This document shows positions 60,389 to 64,000 of a stretch of 64,000 nucleotides of DNA, piece after piece. The stretch is from an uncultured Salinicoccus sp. Its GTDB lineage: Bacteria; Bacillota; Bacilli; Staphylococcales; Salinicoccaceae. The stretch is from the NCBI GenBank assembly GCA_947494965.1, contig CANLWV010000005.1, forward strand, positions 124,001 through 188,000, in the 5' to 3' direction. Numbering within the stretch: position 1 is the stretch's first letter; each line of letters begins with the position of its first letter. A program made the position numbers and the translations under genes. Below the pieces are notes generated by a model. It was not told where the DNA came from and did not search any database. It saw nothing but the letters and a program-made list of their open reading frames with translations.

Positions 60389-61368
60389 AATATTTTTTGC
60401 GAAGCCATTTATCATTAATGATTATTAGTATAGTGCAAGGTACGTTCACATGGGGCTATCTTTGGTTTTTAGGTCTACAGAAATGGGGGCACGTTTTATA
60501 TATCATTTCAGTGCAATTCTTGTTTGTACTGGGTTACCTATCTTATCGATGGATAGAAGAATACAAATTATACAAATGGATCTCTTCTGAAAAATCTGAA
60601 TTAAGGCTAGTCCCTGAGCTGGGGACAAGTTTTTTTTCAAAGAAATTAAAGGAAAAGATGATTTCTAACAAATCTGTTGCTGATCAGAAGATTATTGAAA
60701 GCGAAGAAGCCTTAAATGAAGGTGTAACATTCATGAATCAGTGGGTTCATCAAATGAAGACCCCTATTTCTGTTATCCATTTAATGATTAATGATTATGA
60801 TGACCCCTTGTTTCAAGACATTCGGAGGGAGGTCCTTCGTCTTGAAGATGGGTTGAAAATGGTTCTGTATTCATCGAGGCTTTCCCTTTTTGAAAAGGAT
60901 TATTATATTGAACAGTTCGCCATTCAAACGTTTGTCAATGAAATTATAAAAGAGAATAAGCATTTATTTTTTTATTTTGGAGTGTATCCTAAAATTGTAA
61001 TAGAAGGTGAGGATAATGAGTTATTTATAACCTCGGATAAAAAGTGGCTGAAGTTTGCCATTGAACAAATTCTTTCTAATGCTATCAAGTACTCTGTAGG
61101 CGGGGCAAATAGGGTTGATATTAAAGTATTGAAACAAAATAACCGCTTATTGTTGATGATTAAAGATTATGGAATAGGTATTCCTGAACAAGATCGTAGG
61201 AGAGTGTTTGAACCTTATTTCACAGGTGTAAATGGAAGAAAGTATCATGAATCGACCGGTATGGGGTTATATCTTGTTCGGGAAATTTTAAATAAACTTT
61301 CACATGAATTCACACTAGAAACTACAGAACATGAGGGTACATCCTTCAGTATCTATTTTAGCGAGTGA
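60385..61368 (+). CDS. Intramembrane-sensing histidine kinase, BceS/GraS type
   Basis: A 327-aa kinase. Two TM helices at the N-terminus (about 10-30 and 36-54) are joined by a very short loop, so there is no extracellular sensor: the intramembrane-sensing class that listens to its ABC transporter. The H-box is WVHQMKTPISVIHL, the N-box LSNAIKYSV, and the G boxes DYGIGIPEQD and STGMGLYLVREIL. ATG 60385 overlaps the regulator stop (ATGA). A few bases past the stop comes a terminator. Confidence 0.9.
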   Translation: MKYFLRSHLSLMIISIVQGTFTWGYLWFLGLQKWGHVLYIISVQFLFVLGYLSYRWIEEYKLYKWISSEKSELRLVPELGTSFFSKKLKEKMISNKSVADQKIIESEEALNEGVTFMNQWVHQMKTPISVIHLMINDYDDPLFQDIRREVLRLEDGLKMVLYSSRLSLFEKDYYIEQFAIQTFVNEIIKENKHLFFYFGVYPKIVIEGEDNELFITSDKKWLKFAIEQILSNAIKYSVGGANRVDIKVLKQNNRLLLMIKDYGIGIPEQDRRRVFEPYFTGVNGRKYHESTGMGLYLVREILNKLSHEFTLETTEHEGTSFSIYFSE

Positions 61369-61388
61369 GAACATCATAATATAGGTAT

Positions 61389-61425
61389 TAAGCTTTTCTA
61401 CTTTAAGGTAGAAAGGCTTTTTTTG
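61389..61425 (+). terminator. Terminator after the two-component genes
   Basis: AAGCTTTTCTAC / GTAGAAAGGCTT stem with TTTAAG loop, then TTTTT. It isolates the regulator-kinase transcript from the pump genes. Confidence 0.85.
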
Positions 61426-61452
61426 TTTTGCGAAGCCGTGTGTTGGGATTTC

Positions 61453-61491
61453 TTACAAAAGTGTAAGATTCATTTAAGGAAACACTATAGT
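61453..61491 (+). promoter_or_regulatory. BceR-type operator and pump promoter
   Basis: TTACA-AAAG-TGTAA (61453-61466) matches the TNACA-N4-TGTAA consensus of BceR-like regulators. TATAGT (61486-61491) is the likely -10; the region 17 bases before it overlaps the operator in place of a -35, as expected of an activated promoter. Confidence 0.7.
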
Positions 61492-61547
61492 TAAACAATC
61501 TTTTTCTACTTACAATAGAACTAGAAATCATACAAGGAGGAACACTA

Positions 61548-62321
61548 ATGGAACATATTCTCAAAGTCAATCATCTAAATAAAATATATAATGGCAAAAA
61601 TCAGTATCAAGCTTTAACAGATATAAATATGGCTGTTGAAACTGGAGAGTTTATTGGTGTAATGGGACCATCTGGTTCAGGGAAGACAACATTTTTAAAT
61701 CTGATATCTACCATTGACCATCCGACATCCGGTGAAGTGATTATCAACGGTAAGCAACCTTATAAAATAAACAAAGAAAAGCTTGCTGAATTTAGACGTA
61801 GTGAATTAGGGTTTGTATTTCAAGACTTTAACTTACTCTCCACCTTGACGATAGAAGAGAACATTATACTTCCGCTAGCATTGGCGAAAGAGAAACCTTC
61901 GATTATTGAAGAAAAAGTAACTAATGTCACTAAAAAATTAAATATCGATCAAATTTTAAATAGAAGGACTTTTGAGGTATCAGGTGGACAGTTGCAACGT
62001 GCAGCCATAGCAAGGGCTATTATTCATAAACCTTCTTTGCTTCTTGCGGATGAACCAACAGGAAACCTGGATTCTTCATCATCCCAAAGCGTATTAGATG
62101 CCATGTTGGAGATCAATCAAAGAGAAAAAACCACGATGTTTATGGTCACTCATGACCCTTTTGCGGCCAGTTACTGTGACCGGGTTCTATTTATTAAAGA
62201 CGGAAAATTATACAACGAAATTCACAAGGGAGATAACAGACAGGTCTTCTTCCAGCAAATTATGGATGTTTTATCAATGCTTGGAGGGAATGGGAATGAG
62301 CTTCTTTCAAATCGCCATTAA
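61548..62321 (+). CDS. ABC transporter ATPase, BceA/VraF type
   Basis: A 257-aa ATPase of the peptide-7-exporter group. Walker A GPSGSGKTT, Q-loop VFQDFNLLSTLT, signature VSGGQLQRAAIARA, Walker B LLLADEPTGNLD and H-loop VTHDP are intact. AAGGAGG lies 8 bases before the ATG. Its 3' end overlaps the permease gene by about 25 bases. It powers resistance against bacitracin-like or cationic peptides and takes part in signalling to the kinase. Confidence 0.92.
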   Translation: MEHILKVNHLNKIYNGKNQYQALTDINMAVETGEFIGVMGPSGSGKTTFLNLISTIDHPTSGEVIINGKQPYKINKEKLAEFRRSELGFVFQDFNLLSTLTIEENIILPLALAKEKPSIIEEKVTNVTKKLNIDQILNRRTFEVSGGQLQRAAIARAIIHKPSLLLADEPTGNLDSSSSQSVLDAMLEINQREKTTMFMVTHDPFAASYCDRVLFIKDGKLYNEIHKGDNRQVFFQQIMDVLSMLGGNGNELLSNRH

Positions 62322-64000
62322 AAACGTGACCAGAAACACTCGCTCTTATTTAGCTTTCTATCTAAGTAGTTCCTTTGCTGTGATGATTTTTTATCTATTC
62401 GCTATGTTCATTTTTCACCCCTCACTGGAAGAAGGGTATATCAATAATATTGCCCAGAAGGGAATGATGGCCGCTGAATGGATTATTTTCTGTTTTTCAA
62501 TATTATTTGTTTTATATTCTCTTCATGCTTTCTTGCAGAATCGAAAGAAGGCAATTGGTATATTGATCATTACAGGTATGTCTCCTAAGCAATTGCGCCT
62601 AATGCTGACTCTTGAGAATATGCTTATTGGTTTGGCAGCTATCGTTTCTGGAATTATAGGAGGAACAATACTAGCCAAGATGTTTTTTGTTGCAGGGTCA
62701 TATGTTCTTGAGATGGAACCATTACCGCTCTATTTTCCATTTAAAGCAATTGGAATAACGTTTTCCATATTTTTGATTCTTTTTCTTATAATTTCCCAAT
62801 TCACCCTTTTTCTCATCAATTCAGAGCAGACAGTAGCTCAATTGAAAGAATCACAGCTGTCAAAAAAGGAACCAAAACCATCTAGAATTTTATCTTTACT
62901 TGCGTTAGTCTTCCTGAGTCTCGCATATGGAATGGCCCTATTTGGTGAAATTGATATGAAAAACGCAGTGTTGATTCTAATCTTCACAGTATTGGGAACT
63001 TATCTATTCTTCAGTCAAGTAAGTGTATGGGTGTTAAAACTGTTAAAACGAAATAAACAACTCTATTTCAGAGGTTACCATCTTTTGTCTATTTCTGATT
63101 TAGCTTATCGTCTCAAAGACAACGCACGGTTATTTTTTATAGTCAGTATTGTTTCTACAGTAGCCTTTACAGCAACAGGAGTATTAGCGGTTTTTAAATC
63201 TAATATGGATACAGAATATACAGGTTATGAAATAGAATACCTATCGTTTCCGGAAAACACCCAAGACGATGAGCATATTAATACCATCCAAAACACTCTA
63301 GAATCAAATGGTATTGCATATGAATATGATCAGTTAGAGGTATTGTATGCAAGGTATGCTTACAAGCAAGGTAAAACGCCACCAATACTAATAGTGTCCC
63401 AACAACAGTTGTCCAAATTGAGCCCATCTATGGAAAAAGTGTCGCTTAAGGATGGCGAGGGTATTGCTTTTCTGGATAGTCAAGACTCTGTTGTTAGTTC
63501 GGAGGAAATACCAAGCAAGCTCAATATGGTAAACCCCTCCATCTCCATAACAATAAAGGAACAGGAGTCTTCACTGATATCACTCAACAATATACTTGCT
63601 GTTAACAACAACACGTTTGAGGAAATGAAGACAGCGCTCACTCCTTCTACTTTATATGGATTCAATTATAAGAATTGGAAAGAGAGTCTATCCATTACTC
63701 AAGATTTACAAAAACAGTTTTACGGTAATTATTCTAATGTTAACCTTAACTTTACCGCTAAAGCAATTGAGTACTTTCAAACAGTCCAATTGCCTAGTCT
63801 TAGCTTATTTATTGGACTTTTTGTGGCTCTTGTTTTCTTTTTGGCTGCAGGTAGTTTCTTGTACTTCCGTTTGTTTACTGATTTAGAGAATGAACAAGAC
63901 AAATATAAAGGTTTGTCTAAAATCGGGCTAACAGAAAGAGAAATGAAAAATATAGTGACATGGCAATTAGGAATACTTTTTTTCTTTCCTTTCTTAGTAG
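62297..64000 (+). CDS. ABC transporter permease, BceB/VraG type (partial)
   Basis: Open from ATG 62297 to the window edge, 568 codons without a stop. N-terminus SFFQIAIKNVTRNTRSYLAF and FYLSSSFAVMIFYLF is characteristic of BceB-like FtsX-type permeases, whose full length is about 620-660 aa with 10 TM helices. About seven TM segments come first, then the large extracellular sensing domain (about 300-500) and the next TM near 495-530. AGGGAATGG ribosome binding site in the ATPase gene. The 3' end lies outside the window. Confidence 0.88.

Noticed and set aside
1-64000. CRISPR arrays, tRNA and rRNA genes
   Set aside because: No regularly spaced repeats, cloverleaf or rRNA sequence was recognised on reading both strands; a covariance search could still find a small RNA I missed.

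Overview
The window looks like chromosomal DNA of a Staphylococcaceae member outside Staphylococcus itself; a Salinicoccus- or Jeotgalicoccus-like organism is my best guess. Gene content (LTA synthase, mhqRED-type quinone locus, S. aureus-type MsrA, the ycsFGI/kip-type 5-oxoprolinase operon), Gram-positive ribosome binding sites and an Fst-type toxin point to low-GC Firmicutes, while most genes read visibly richer in G+C than Staphylococcus proper. No rRNA, tRNA or CRISPR array was recognised. Base composition shifts sharply in several places: hsdS plus the 1193-aa NTPase gene (12.4-17.2 kb), the TRAP cluster (31.4-36.1 kb) and everything right of about 56.3 kb are much more A+T-rich than the rest, which suggests separate acquisition.

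Layout. 0-5.2 kb: an HNH-like protein, a channel-like protein without a K+ filter, cardiolipin synthase, a disulfide-type flavoprotein and a cupin. 5.7-7.8 kb: an LTA-synthase-family enzyme with Ser at the nucleophile position. 8.0-17.2 kb: defence region with type I restriction-modification hsdR-hsdM-hsdS and a YobI-like/KAP-like membrane NTPase. 17.3 kb: a second cupin copy, frameshifted at an 11-base C tract. 17.9-19.3 kb: a cysteine-free ArsA-like ATPase, a small protein ending in CC, and an amber-interrupted small membrane ORF carrying an antitoxin-RNA-like repeat. 19.4-27 kb: msrA, a gltS-like symporter, an M24 peptidase, a proline racemase-family enzyme, an aldo/keto reductase, an SRPBCC protein and a second flavoprotein. 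27.2-31.3 kb: an rRNA methyltransferase-like gene, then a four-gene cluster (condensation-like acyltransferase, DUF6320-like membrane protein, alpha/beta hydrolase, small membrane protein). 31.6-36.1 kb: XRE-cupin regulator, TRAP transporter and DapA-family lyase. 36.2-42.4 kb: diaminopropionate ammonia-lyase, a membrane-anchored beta-propeller, a short UvrA and an M20 amidohydrolase. 42.5-48.8 kb: pxpBC-accBC-pxpA-NRAMP-ycsI operon. 48.9-52.1 kb: mhqR, two ring-cleaving dioxygenases and mhqD. 52.4-56.3 kb: TPP-riboswitch-led HMP/pyrimidine-type ABC importer with an acyl-CoA-dehydrogenase-like flavoenzyme. 56.5-59.6 kb: a scar of mobile DNA holding a complete Fst-type type I toxin-antitoxin locus, a broken serine recombinase, two GNAT genes and an IS3-family remnant. 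59.7-64.0 kb: a BceRS-BceAB-type peptide sensing and detoxification module, cut by the window edge.

How genes work together. The pxp operon encodes every part of a urea-carboxylase-like biotin enzyme as separate polypeptides next to 5-oxoprolinase and glutamate-cyclase-like functions. The mhq genes form a quinone/electrophile response with a recognisable internal MhqR-type operator. The riboswitch ties the ThiXYZ-like importer and its flavoenzyme to thiamine status. The Fst-like locus has every textbook element: convergent RNAs, a shared bidirectional terminator, and a direct repeat over the toxin start codon. A 20-base piece of its terminator recurs 37 kb away upstream of the ArsA-like operon.
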